64,000 nt of DNA from Vigna angularis (taxonomy: Eukaryota > Streptophyta > Magnoliopsida > Fabales > Fabaceae), in contig NC_068971.1 in NCBI RefSeq assembly GCF_016808095.1, positions 22,866,501 to 22,930,500 of the forward strand, in the 5' to 3' direction. Below the pieces are notes generated by a model that worked only from the letters and a program-made list of their open reading frames with translations, made no database searches and was not told the DNA's origin. Both the position numbers and the translations under genes were made by a program. Shown here piece after piece: positions 48,342 to 59,075 of this stretch. Within the stretch, counting starts at the first letter, position 1. Each line of letters opens with the position of its first letter.

Positions 48342-49312
48342 CTAGTTGTCTGGTTGTTTGGACGTTGATGGTTGGTCAGTTGGAGGTACAAATTTGCGGA
48401 GGATGTCATCCACATTGAGTTTCTTCTCTGCCCACATAGGGAGTCGAATGACAGGTTTTGGGGTGTCCTTAACGAGGTCAATTGTTGGAGGACAAACATT
48501 AGCTGGAAAAACCTTCACTATAGAGCGATACGTAATATTGAGGTAGTAGTTTTGCGGACATGTAGCGAAAGGGTGGACCTAAATGTACACACCAAATTAG
48601 TGATAGGAACATTGAAAGACAAACAAGATAATTATGCAATTTAAGTACAAAATGGAAGGGTTACAAGATTCAGTAGCATAACAGAACCAACTCCGATATT
48701 GTCTGCAAATTGAGGATCTTCAAGAACTTTCTTGTGCAACGAAGCCTTCATCGTGGCAGTTGGGTCCTTCAAACATATAATAAGTTATGAATCTACCATA
48801 ACATGTACTGTTGTACAATACAGGAAAGGCAATAATACCTTAACAGTCAACTGCATATCTCCCAACCCATTTGGCTTGCACTCTTTCAATATGCAAGCAA
48901 CAAATGGAAGGACCTCTAGTGATTTTGCGTCTTGGAGGGAGTTGACGTTTTCGAATTTGCCATCCGTGACCAAACCTCCAATAACAAAAAATGAATGAAA
49001 ACAGATTAGAACTGGTGAAAGTAATAATTATGTTTGAACCGTGTATTTCATTGACTGTACCATACCGTGATGTTCAATAAACATCTGTGCCCATTTCCAA
49101 GCATTGGAGTTGAAATCTCGTTCATAAGTAGCCTGAGCAACATCAGCAGCAAATTCTTGTGTGGATTTGGGTTGTTCTGTTCCCGTTCTATTCAAGAAAG
49201 CTACTTGGATGTTACCTGCAGGACCAGGTATAAGCAATGCCGACGCATCGCATTTTTTCAAAAACGATTCAAGGACATCATCATCATAAACAAGGTCTTG
49301 CCATGCATCCAT
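48342..49312 (-). CDS. HROB-like (homologous recombination OB-fold, DUF4539-like) protein inside the MULE
   Basis: Four exons with good GT/AG borders on the minus strand: 49312-49066, 48975-48839, 48766-48665 and 48578-48342 (TAG). They total 723 nt, 240 residues, with no stop or frame change. Exon 1 has LLIPGPAGNIQVAFLN, the proline-glycine motif seen in HROB proteins. Exons 2-4 form an OB-fold-like stretch: FVACILKECKPNGLGDMQLT, DPTATMKASLHKKVLED, GVGSVMLLNL, then YYLNITYRSIVKVF. In animals HROB recruits the MCM8-MCM9 helicase for repair DNA synthesis in homologous recombination; plants have homologues of about 300 residues or more. This copy is shorter. The family call rests on remembered motif order, not a search. 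It is transcribed away from the FAR1-type gene, with a shared 600-bp spacer as likely promoter. Confidence 0.68.
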
Positions 49313-49915
49313 GATTAAGCTGAAATTTTCAGTCCAAATAGAAAGACCACGTTAAGAAGGCAAGATGTATGATGAGATGTTACTTCAAAGTAACTTGATG
49401 AAATGAAGTAGCATTAAATGTGGAGATATGTCTGATTTGATAGGAAATCTTTAAAAGTGAAAAGCATTGATTGTGGGTTAAGAGAGAGAGAAACTTTATG
49501 CTGACAAACATTGAATGCATGGTTTGCGTGGGTTACCAAATTAGTGCTTCAGCTGCCCAACCATCAACTTTCGCGTACCAAAGACGTACATCAACGTCCA
49601 AAGTTAACTTTTCCCTACATTAACCAACCACCTCCACAAAACTTACTTTCTTCTTCATTAAAGACAACGGATAGAGGCAGCTTGGGAAGTTTGGTGAGAA
49701 CCACAGAAGTTCATTTATGGTGGACGTAAATGTTGAAGAGGATGTTGGTTAGGAACATTTGACCTTCATTAAAGGGCACCACCATTCCAACACGGTACAT
49801 ATTACTTAAGTTTTTCCAAATGGGTTTATGTACATTTTATTTTTCACTAGACAGTGGTAAATTTCGTAAGTTTTATGACTGAAAACGATGTGCTTCATCT
49901 TTAAAGCTGGGTGTA
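49313..49915. other. Bidirectional spacer between HROB-like and transposase genes
   Basis: The only space upstream of both divergent genes; it should hold both promoters. No certain TATA box or binding site could be chosen. A hexamer-rich purine run (AGAGAGAGAGAAAC) is at about 49481. Confidence 0.4.
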
Positions 49916-52337
49916 ATGTCCAAGCACACAATGAATGTGGATGAAGCCAATGACTGTACTGACAATGTTGATGACCGTAATGAAAGTTTATTGGATATGG
50001 ACCCAACAGTGCAAATGTGTTTTGAATCAATGATTGAAGCTAGAACCTTTTACACAAACTACGCCATTAGATGTGGGTTTGTCGTGCGGACTAGAACTTC
50101 TAAAAAAGATAAAGACAACAACGTGTACTACTTGAGATTAGTTTGTTCAAGGGAAGGGAAATATGTGTCTTCCGTCAAACCTGTGGTCAAAACACTTCCA
50201 AGTCAAACTAACCAATGTCCTGCTGAGATAACCATTGCAAAGAAGGACGACAAGTGTTTTATAAGAACCGTTGTTCTGGACCACAACCATGATCTTTGCC
50301 CGAATAACTCCAACCTTTTTGCAGCGAATAGAAAGTTAAGCATGCAAGAAAAACACACGTTGGAGGTGAACCATGATGCTGGAGTTAGGTTAAATAAGAG
50401 TTTCCTTAGCATTGTCAACGATGCCGGGGGCTATGAAAACATGGACTTCGTCGAGCGGGACGCGAGAAACTACATTGTCCAACACAGAAGATCTTTATGT
50501 AAGGATGGTGATGGTCAGACACTCCTACGATACTTTTCTTCAATGAAAGATACAAATAACGAGTTCTTCTATGACATTACACTCGATGAAGGGAATAAAA
50601 TATGTAGTGTGTTTTGGGCTGATGCAAGAAGTCGTGCTGCATGTGAAGAATTTGGTGATGTTGTTTCGTTTGACACAACTTACTTAACAAATAAGTACGA
50701 CATGCCATTTGCACCTTTTGTGGGAGTTAACCATCATGGACACTCCATTTTACTTGGTTGTGGATTGTTGTCTTCGGAAGACACTGACTCATTTGTATGG
50801 TTGTTCCAATGTTGGCTTAGATGCATGCGTAATAAGAGTCCTGAAGGCATTATAACTGATCAATGCAGGGCAATGGCCAACGCTATTGAACAAGTGTTTC
50901 CTAATACGAGGCATAGGTGGTGTTTATGGCACATCCTGAAGAAGTTTCCTGAAAAATTCCACGACTATAGAAATAATGCCGCTATCAAAAGCGAACTACA
51001 TGCGCTTATATATGATTGTGGTTGTCCAACAGAATTTAAAAAGGGTTGGGAGGAACTACTTACAAAACATGGAATCCAGGAAAATGAATGGCTATGTAAT
51101 TTGTACCAAGAGAGACATAAATGGGTTCCGTGTTATTTGAAAAATAAATTTTGGGCAGGCATGTCTACCACTCAGATAAGTGAGGGAATAAATGCTTTTT
51201 TTGATGGATTTATTAATTCCACAACCACTCTTCAACAATTTGTGGTTCAATACGACAATGCTGTTAGAGTAAAGGCCCAAAAGGAAATAGAAGCGGACTT
51301 CTCGTCCATGAACACCACTATTGCATGTGGCTCTCAGTCACCGATTGAGAGACAATTTCAAGTTCAATACACACATGCAAAGTTTGAGGAGGTCCAAACA
51401 GAGTTCCGTTCAAGGATGAATTGTTTCATCAAAGACACCTTAAAGGACGACTTGTGGAACACTTACACTATAAAAGAGGAACGAATGTGGGAAGGTAATC
51501 CTTTACCTGATAAATTTTACAAAGTTCAATTTGATCCCCTCACACAGTCAACCACTTGCTCTTGCCAACTGTTTCAGTTTAGAGGAATTATATGTCGTCA
51601 TTCCCTATTGGTATTTGGTCAAGAAGATGTATACAGTGTTCCCTCAGAATACATTTTGCGGCGTTGGAGCAAAAATATCCGAAGAAGACACACACTAATA
51701 ACAACATCGTATAGTACTTCTAGTAATGACCCACGCATGCAAAGATACAAGATGTTGTGCAAACGTTTTTATGAAATTGCAGAAGTTGCGTGTGAGTCTG
51801 AGGTTGCTACTTCTGAATTGGAAAAAGAAATTCATTGTCTTGGTCAAAAATTTGGTTTCAGTTCATCGATGACAAATAACATCATCAGTCATGCAGGCCA
51901 ACTAAGATACGATACTGGTGCATGCACGTCAATTCCACATACTCCAGTTGGAACATCTGATGTGGTTGTTCACAGTCCTGCAACTGTTAAGCGAAAAGGA
52001 CGTCCACGCACAAACAGGTTGAAGTCCACCGTTGAGAAAAGAACCCAAAGAAGAAAGTCCGCTTCAGGCAGGAAGACTTCAACACCACCCACCCTTCATA
52101 TGGTGAGTCATTAATTACGTTCAAAATATTGATAAAATACTTTAAGTTGTATGAATATAGTTCTAATTAATAATTTTGTTTTTGCAGGAGACAAGGGCAT
52201 GTAATGTTTCTGAACGTGATGACCATGTTCAATTTCACGCGGACTCTATCCAACTATCACAAGATACCGAAATGGGTCATTTAGGATTTATGTCATTGTT
52301 GTTAGCTGTACATAACAATTTCGATAACATTAGTTGA
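49916..52337 (+). CDS. FAR1/FRS-type MULE transposase
   Basis: Exon 1 (49916-52102) runs open for 729 codons to a GT donor at 52103. Exon 2 (52188-52337) adds about 50 residues and ends with TGA. The FAR1 DNA-binding region is at about 35-130 (FESMIEARTFYTNYAIRCGF, CPAEITI, HNHDL). The MULE catalytic domain follows, with Asp253 (SFDTTYL), Asp315 (GIITDQ) and Glu423 (TTQISEGINAFF) as a plausible DDE set. A SWIM zinc finger holds Cys548, Cys550, Cys560 and His562 (CSC...CRH). The tail is basic with KRKGRPRTNR, an AT-hook or nuclear-signal-like motif. The length fits FAR1/Jittery-type transposases. All key residues are intact, so this is probably the active transposase of the element. FAR1/FHY3 host transcription factors derive from the same family; location inside clear MULE ends argues against a domesticated gene here. 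Confidence 0.9.
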
Positions 52338-52459
52338 TAAATACAACTTGTTCAATGTTTATTTGTGAATTTATTAAGTTTTTGTAATTCATAATGCTGG
52401 TGAATGAAATCCAAGTGTTCAATGTTTGGAAACATATAAAGACAGCAAGATACAGTACT

Positions 52460-52492
52460 GTAATCGATTACTACGCAGTCGTAATCGATTAC
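52460..52492. repeat. Hairpin with paired GTAATCGATTAC arms
   Basis: Two self-palindromic copies of GTAATCGATTAC (52460-52471 and 52481-52492) are separated by nine bases, about 160 bp upstream of the next gene. The core resembles the arms of the 283-bp repeat hairpins and the TAATCGATTA motifs of nearby LTRs. Confidence 0.85.
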
Positions 52493-52653
52493 ATAACCCT
52501 GGTGATAACACATAAGTATAAGTACCCATTTACATCACTACATACAGAACGTGTGTGAATTGAAATCGTGATTATAACCGCCCTAGCACGTCCTTCCTCC
52601 AATACTGTTACAAATCCTCAATACTGTGACTGCAAAACCCTAAACACAATTCA

Positions 52654-53833
52654 ATGGGTGATCGTGCAACCAAGAAACAAAAGGCATCTTCTTCCTTTGG
52701 TGGACGTCGACGCCGCTGCAGTCCTACCCCGTCACCATCGTCATTACCTTCAACTCCTACCAATGACCTCTTCTCGTCAGATGAGCAAAAGCACAAATAT
52801 GACTCCCATTTCGTCAATCGTGAAATCTTGGAAAGTAAGTATCTAGAGGATGGTTACTTTGAAGGAAAAAACTTTCAGTTCTATGACATCTTGGCCGAAG
52901 CTGGGCTAACTAAATTTGTCTTCAAGAAGACATTACCACCCAGAATAAGTGAGAGTGTTCTACAGCAACATGTTAATATCAGATACTGGGGTTATTCGAA
53001 GCGAGGTTAAAGGTGTCAAAATTAGGGTTAGCCCTAATCTTTTTCAACAACTGACTGATCTCCCCCCTGATGGTGTTTGTTATGAAGGAAGACTTGTAGA
53101 TGAGTGGAAAGAACAATACGATTCTGTTACTGCAAGGCAACTAGTGTGTAGAGATGATGCAGTCATACAATCCAGAATACTAGCTGGCCACATGAAGGTT
53201 CAACCAAGGATACTTCATTATGTTCTGACTCGAGTTTTAATTCCTCGTACAACCAATATTGGTCAGGCATCCGAAGAGGATATTATGCTCCTATGGGCAT
53301 TTTTAAATTCCATTCAAATTAATTGGGGACATCTTATTAGATATAAGATGAAAAGAGCGTTAAGGGAGAACGCAAAGTTGCCATATCCACATTTGATAAC
53401 CATCTTCATGGAACACTTTGAAGTGCCTACTAACACTGATCCCATTTCAGAAGTTAAGTTCAAGCAAAAAATGGGTAGTGAAGTTGTAGCATCATTTGGT
53501 TATGTGCAAAATGATGATGGAGAATGGGTTCCCAAAGCCAACGCCCCCCATCCCCCCGTACACCAAGGTCAACATCAACAGGGCTCAGATGATGAACAAG
53601 GCAGTTCATCTACAACACTAAATAATGTCATCAACCGCATAGAACAACTTCAGACCTTCGTTGGTACAAGATTTGATGCGTTTGAAACTCGATTCGATGC
53701 CTTTGAAAACAGATTTCAAAACATGGACATCGTCATCACTACAAGGTTTGATGCATTGCAATCGCGCGTTGGGAACATTGAAGAACAACTGCAACAGTTC
53801 AAAAGTGCTTCTCAAAACAATCCTAACACTTAG
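52654..53833 (+). pseudogene. Putative plant-transposon-protein gene (PF20167-like) with one frameshift
   Basis: The first frame (from ATG 52654) has a basic Ser/Pro-rich start and then DSHFVNREILESKYLEDGYF. The second frame (to TAA 53833) continues with VFYSNMLISDTGVIRSEVKG, LILAGHMKV-like text, YVLTRVLIPRTTNIGQASEE and YPHLITIFMEHFEVP, typical of the domain annotated as putative plant transposon protein. The change of frame falls near 52946-52950, where one base is lost or gained. The C-terminus has heptad-like repeats (TRFDAFETRFDAFENRF) suggesting a short coiled coil. Function is unknown; such genes recur in gag-like and MULE contexts. Confidence 0.65.
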
Positions 53834-54044
53834 AATTGGATGTTTAGGCTATATTTTCTGCATTCGAAAAAAACTATGTATCACAGTACCTATTTTCATA
53901 ATTTGAAGTCTTTAATTTAATGAAGTTCCTTATTGTCAATCTTCGTCATTTAATTTGTAATGTTTAATTTATCATAAAATATACAAATTGTCAGTAAAAC
54001 ATCAACAGCACTTACCAAATAATACCTCCCCATCCAAATACAGG

Positions 54045-54860
54045 TGCACTTCTGCCTGAAATGGTCACTAAAAAATACTGGTTTGCTCACTGGTCACCCA
54101 CGTTATCCTCACTGAGTACCTCAGTTGAAGTTTCTTTACAAAACATGAATTTCTCTCGGGTAATCGTTTACAAGGGGGTGTAAACGATTACAGCAGTGTA
54201 TTTTGAGCAGCATCACTCAGCCCTTGCACACATTGCTCCCCCCACTCAGATTGGGTTCTTCCCCACATCTTGGGGTCACCTAACATCACCCTCCACCATC
54301 TACCAACACTCAAACACCTCCACCTTCACAGACACATGTGCAGATGTCACTGAAAAATACTGGTTTGCTCACTGGTCACCCACGTTATCCTCACTGAGTA
54401 CCTCAGTTGAAGTTTCTGTACAAAACAGGAATTTCTCTCGGGTAATCGTTTACAAAGGGGGTGTAAACGATTACAGCAGTGTATTTTGAGCAGCATCACT
54501 CAGCCCTTGCACACATTGCTCCCCCCACTCAGATTGGGTTCTTCCACACTGCTTGGGGTCACCTACCATCACCCCCCACCATCTACCAACACTCAAACAC
54601 CTCCACCTTCATAGACACATGTGCAGAAGTCACTGAAAAATATTGGTTTGCTCACTGGTCACCCACGTTATCCTCACTGACTACCTCAGTTGAACTTTCT
54701 GTACAAAACAGGAATTTCTCTCGCGTAATCGTTTACAAGGGGGGTGTAAACAATTACAGCAATGTATTTTGAGCAGCATCACTCAACCCTTCCCCAACTT
54801 GTTTCCCCACTCAGAATGGGTTCTTCCCCACTGCTTGGGGTCACCTAACATCACCTACTA
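54045..54860. repeat. Right array: three copies of the 283-bp hairpin repeat, inverted
   Basis: Hairpins start at 54160, 54442 and 54725 with the same arms but a G-rich loop, and the whole sequence is the reverse complement of the left array (for example CCAAGCAGTG becomes CACTGCTTGG). Together the arrays flank the HROB-like, transposase and plant-transposon-protein genes as an internal inverted repeat. The third hairpin has one mismatch (AACAATTAC). Confidence 0.95.
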
Positions 54861-55050
54861 CACTGTAAGATCACTGAAACAACAATATATGGTATTGAAA
54901 GTACAAATATGTGACCAAACCAAAATATCAATTTTTGTTTCAGTGAACTATATCCATACAATACACTTTGTTTTCTTAATGTATTTACAATCATCAAATA
55001 CACATATCAATCCTTACACTTTGTTTACATTAATAAACTGAATACAAATA

Positions 55051-56566
55051 TCACTCATTTTTTATTCTAAGCACTACGGTTCCGGTGTATGGAGTCCTAA
55101 GTGCTCTTCCCTTGTAACGCCTGCGCGACCCAACCCTAACATACGTCTTCAAAGGTTGTTGATTTGTGTCAATGTCAGTTGGGGATACAAATCCAGTGTT
55201 CATGGATGATTCTGTACGAGGCACACTTTCTCCACCCTGATCTTTATTTTGTCGTTTTGCCTTCTCTTCAGCCAATTGTGCCTCCAAACCTACAACCCTC
55301 CTTTTAAGTTCTTCAATTAGATATTCGTGTTCCTGTAAGGCACGCATAAAACTTTCTCTTCGATTTCTTTTTTGTATCTTATTTGGTCTTGCTAGGCCAT
55401 CCTTCCTTGTTGGTGTTGGTCTGTATACCTTCTTATCCTTGGTTGAAGCAGCCACATCAACATCATCATCATCAACAACCTGAAATTTAACCATATATTT
55501 CACACTACACAACTTAACTCAATATATAAAAACATAACAAAACTTGAGATAACAAACGACATACTAAACCTGTTTCCATACAACGTTTTACGAATTTGTC
55601 TCCAACACTTCTATTCATCCAATGCAATATTCTTGGAAATTTATCAATTGGACCTTCGGGTGGAACAAAATGCTCAAAAAACCATACCTAACAAAAGTAA
55701 ATCATCTTAGATTGTTCTAAATCACAAAAGAATAAACAAACTATATACATATTACATCAACAACGAATAATTACCTGCAACATGTAAACACAACCATCCA
55801 CGTAAACGTTTGTTGTACCTTTGCCTTTCTTCAAGCCATCTGAAGCTTTGCACAAACTACGTAACAAAAAATGATAAACTAGACTACCCCAACAATAACT
55901 ACCCAAACCACTTAAGTTGTCAACAATATTAAACATTACGGGAAACACTTTTCCACTACGTTTTGGAAATAAAATCTCACATATTCCTACCAATAAGTAA
56001 AGGCTACAAAAATGAGAACAAGGGATTTTTTTCTTGTGTTTTCGCATTAGAAATTTGTATATCGAATTCAAATCCTTTGTTCCTTTCCCTAGGTATTTCA
56101 CACATTCAATGTTTCCCATTTCCTCCTTCAAGTTAATATTTACACCATCTGTACTCAATCCCAACCCTAAATAAAAATCATTTTCATTTATATTCACAAG
56201 TTTATTTCCAACAAAAAAACCACTACTCGAGTCGTCCCACTTACCCAATAACTCACTCAATATATTTCTACCTAGTTTAAGATTTACATTCAAATCTAAA
56301 AACCACGAAAACGGAGTCTTCGCAATCAATGACCGATGCTCCTCTGTCAAGCGTTCGTTCAAAGTACATATATACTTTGTCGAAAAAGAGTGACGAACGG
56401 TCAACTGCATCAACCAAAGTAAAATAAGCACAACTACTAAACCCAAAAACCAAAACAAAAGTAAACCAACCCGAAATCTAAACCCAAACCAAAATAACCA
56501 TGTAACGAAAGGGAACGACAAAGCACTTACCTTCGTCGTCGGACAATGGTCACCGGAACGTTCCAT
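55051..56566 (-). CDS. MULE gene paralogous to the N-terminal part of the Ulp1-like gene (no protease)
   Basis: Exon 1 is 56566-56531 (MERSGDHCPTTK, donor GTAAGT) and exon 2 is 56404-55775. Exon 3 is 55687 to about 55570, and a last exon carries VVDDDDVDVAAS, a basic stretch, a coiled-coil-like helix (FMRALQEHEYLIEELKRRV) and a stop at 55051. Exon 2 (TPFSWFLDLNVNLKLGRN, WDDSSSGFFVGNKLV) aligns with the first large exon of the left gene (TPFMWCLNINN...). The intron after a Leu-Gln pair (MLQ| and VLQ|) is shared, as is the following exon (FPRILHWMNR versus FPRIMRWFPY). It appears to be a divergent duplicate that lost the Ulp1 part. The join from exon 3 to the last exon does not keep phase as I read it, so an exon or base may be missing. 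Function unknown. Confidence 0.65.
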
Positions 56567-56866
56567 TGCGCGCTATAACATCAACCAAAAATACAACCTT
56601 TACGAAATGTAGGGAGCCACCGGCAACACCACGAACAACACACGGTTTCAGAGAAAGAAAACGAAGAAGACGCACCTAAACGTTCGTTCCAACCAAAACG
56701 GATAGGGGTATTTTCGGAATCCCACTTAATAATAAGTCACGTCCTTCCAGTAACACGGTTTTTAAAAAATAAAATTTTTCATTTTCAACCTATCACAATT
56801 CGACACGTGACGTTGTCAAAATTGTGTCAATATAGCGTTGTTAGAATAACGCGGTCCTTAAAAAAA

Positions 56867-58439
56867 ATGATAGGTCGTTATGGTGTTATGGGAAGTAAGA
56901 GAGAGAAAATATAAAACTGCTTTTTTTGGCACGTTGCAAAGGAAAGTGGTTTCTTTTTAACATATTATAACGGATTCAACTAGAAGGAATAAGGAAAGGT
57001 GGGTCTAAGTTAGGAGATATTTCTAGAGGGTTATAAAAGTTAGGTTAGAAGAGAAGGAGTAGGGGAGAAAACAAAAAGCCTAGTTGTATTCATCCTCTAA
57101 CAGACCGAGAGAGAATGTGAGGAAGGAAGAAAAGCTTACAGAGTCACTAGGAGGAACTACACCAGCAACTGTGGAGGGGCGTGCGTAAGCACCAGAAAAC
57201 GTTGCATTCAAGAACGCGGGCAATCTTTGGATACAAGTAAGGGGAGTGACTAGAATATATATGTGTTTGGATTGCATTATTATTCTCTTCTTGTTTCTCT
57301 TGCATTTTTTTTTTGTGGTTGAGAAAGGTGTGTCTCACTGAATATATGAGGATCTCGGGTTATGGTTACGTAAATGCGTGATTGTGTAGAAGGGTAATGT
57401 TGTTGTGTGCATGAGTGTGCTTAATGGAAATGACAGAAGAGTGAGGATTACATATGGGTGAGTGTTTTGTTGTAGTGGTAAAAGAGTAGATGGGAGAGAG
57501 AGGTTGCAAATTTTCCTTGATTACAGAAGTTGAAGAGGGAAGGTGAAGGTTAGAAAGTAGAAATGTTCATGCATGGTTTTTTTTCTACTTCCAGTGCGCT
57601 TCGTAAATTTTAATAAAGAAAGAAAAAGGTATTTTTCCTTATTCACGGGTTTATACGTTAATTGATAGAAAACTAGAAAGAAAGAAAATAAAATATAAAT
57701 GGATGATATGTGTATGTGCGTGAGTATATGTTTTTGGTTTTTTTTTATAAAGAAGGGAATTATGAATTTTGCTAAGAGGGGTTTCATATAAAGACGGGAA
57801 TTATGAATTTAGAATGGTTAGTAGCTTTTAGTGGGACCCGCGGGTTAATGAAAAATAAATTTAAGAAGAAAGAAGGAGAATAAGAGAGGGGTGCAGGGAC
57901 GTAGGTTTATTATAGAATGCTTTACTTGTTTATTGAGAGGAGTAATAGAAAAGGGATTATTTAATTTTAGATGGGTCCCACGGTGTAAGATAAAATGATT
58001 TAAACTTTAAGAAATGGTGTTGTATTAGGTAAGGGGGTGGAATTCCAAGATTCAATTCTAGGATTCAAGAAGATTAAAATGAAATGTTGGCATTTCGGTC
58101 TTCAAGGAAGTGGATGTCTTCTTGCGTTATTAATTAAAGGTGTTTTATTGGATTATTAATTGAAAAGTTTAGAGCAGAGGCCGACGTGTTGGGTTTTCAA
58201 GATTCTTGCACAAATAATAATAGTAAAAAGAGATTAATTAAGAGTGAGTTGTTTCAGGATAAGACTTTATTTATAATTGTGGTGAGTTATTTAAGATTGA
58301 TTGTTTCCGGATGTGAATTAATTATTATGTTATAAAGATCATTCAAAGTTTGTGAAAATATTTAAAAAACATTCGTTTTTAGTAATTACCAATTCACTCT
58401 CCCTCTTGGTGTTGAGAAACAAGACATTTCTTTTCTAAT
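56867..58439 (+). mobile_element. Continuation of the gypsy-like LTR and adjoining LTR remnants
   Basis: This sequence continues the LTR begun at 42295. It has no coding region. A polypyrimidine/LTR-end-like motif (TCACTCTCCCTCTTGGTGTTGAGA ... TTTTCTAATA, about 58391-58439) resembles the 3' ends of the copia-type LTRs at 16679 and 63403, so more than one element may be merged here. Confidence 0.4.
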
Positions 58440-58810
58440 AGACTGTATAGTCCTCTCAGTCTGTTTGAGGGTGATACGTTGAACTCATTCTCAACCTCGA
58501 ACCTAACGCCTCCTGCAACTTCTGCCAAAACCTCAAGGTAAACCTTGGATCCTGTTCCAACACAATACTATCAGGTACACCATGAAATCTTACAATTTCT
58601 CTAATGTACAACTCTGTTAACTTCTCCATTGACATCTTCTAATTGATTGACAAAAAGTGAACACTCTTCGTCAATCGATCAATTATCACCCAAATGGAAT
58701 CGTGACCCCTCGATGATCTCGGTAAGTGAGTAATGAAGTCCGTCGAGATGTTGTCCCACTTCCATTCGAAAATATCCAACTGCTACAACATTCTACCCGG
58801 CCTTTGATGT
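58440..58810 (-). pseudogene. Ty3/gypsy integrase core fragment
   Basis: The minus strand reads [57 protein letters not shown], then [20 protein letters not shown] and PQTD. This is the conserved centre of a gypsy integrase with the normal spacing. A stop follows LSIN, another follows PQTD, and the Asp of the second motif reads as Glu (VLEQDPRF), so it is dead. It abuts the LTR remnant on its left. Confidence 0.9.
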
Positions 58811-59031
58811 TCTATCCTCGACAAACCTCCGATAATAACTTTCCAAACCAATAAAACTTCTCACTTTGGTTACCAACGTAGGACACTCTCACTTCAACAC
58901 CGCCTCCACTTTAGTTAGGTAATATGAGATGTGTGCGTGTTTGTTTTACTTATAAAAAACTAACTTTATTGTAAGATTAAATTTCAACAACTTTTTATAA
59001 AAAAAAATAACAAATAATTTATTTATCAAAG

Positions 59032-59035
<4 letters not shown>

Positions 59036-59072
<37 letters not shown>
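59036..59072. repeat. (AT)n microsatellite
   Basis: About 18 AT units directly precede an LTR-like start. Confidence 0.95.

Positions 59073-59075
<3 letters not shown>

Larger units (their letters stand above)
42497..56857. mobile_element. Giant Mutator-like element (14,361 bp) with ULP1-like, HROB-like and FAR1-type genes, TSD TTAAAAAAA
   Basis: The left end GGAAAATGTTATCTTGAC and the right end (read inward) GGACCGCGTTATTCTAAC form an imperfect inverted repeat. By eye 40 of the first 57 positions match, and similarity fades by about 75 bp. The nine bases TTAAAAAAA lie immediately outside both ends (42488-42496, 56858-56866), the duplication size of Mutator-like elements. Contents from the left: Ulp1-like protease gene (+), array of 283-bp hairpin repeats, HROB-like gene (-), FAR1-type transposase (+), plant-transposon-protein gene (+), inverted array of the same repeat, and a gene (-) paralogous to the N-terminal part of the first. 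Ulp1 carriage recalls the Kaonashi MULEs of other plants; the other cargo is unexpected. The perfect duplication and open transposase suggest a fairly recent insertion. Confidence 0.9.

Noticed and set aside
49916..52337. A domesticated FAR1/FHY3 transcription factor gene
   Set aside because: It lies between MULE ends with a 9-bp duplication and keeps the DDE-like residues, so transposase is the simpler call.
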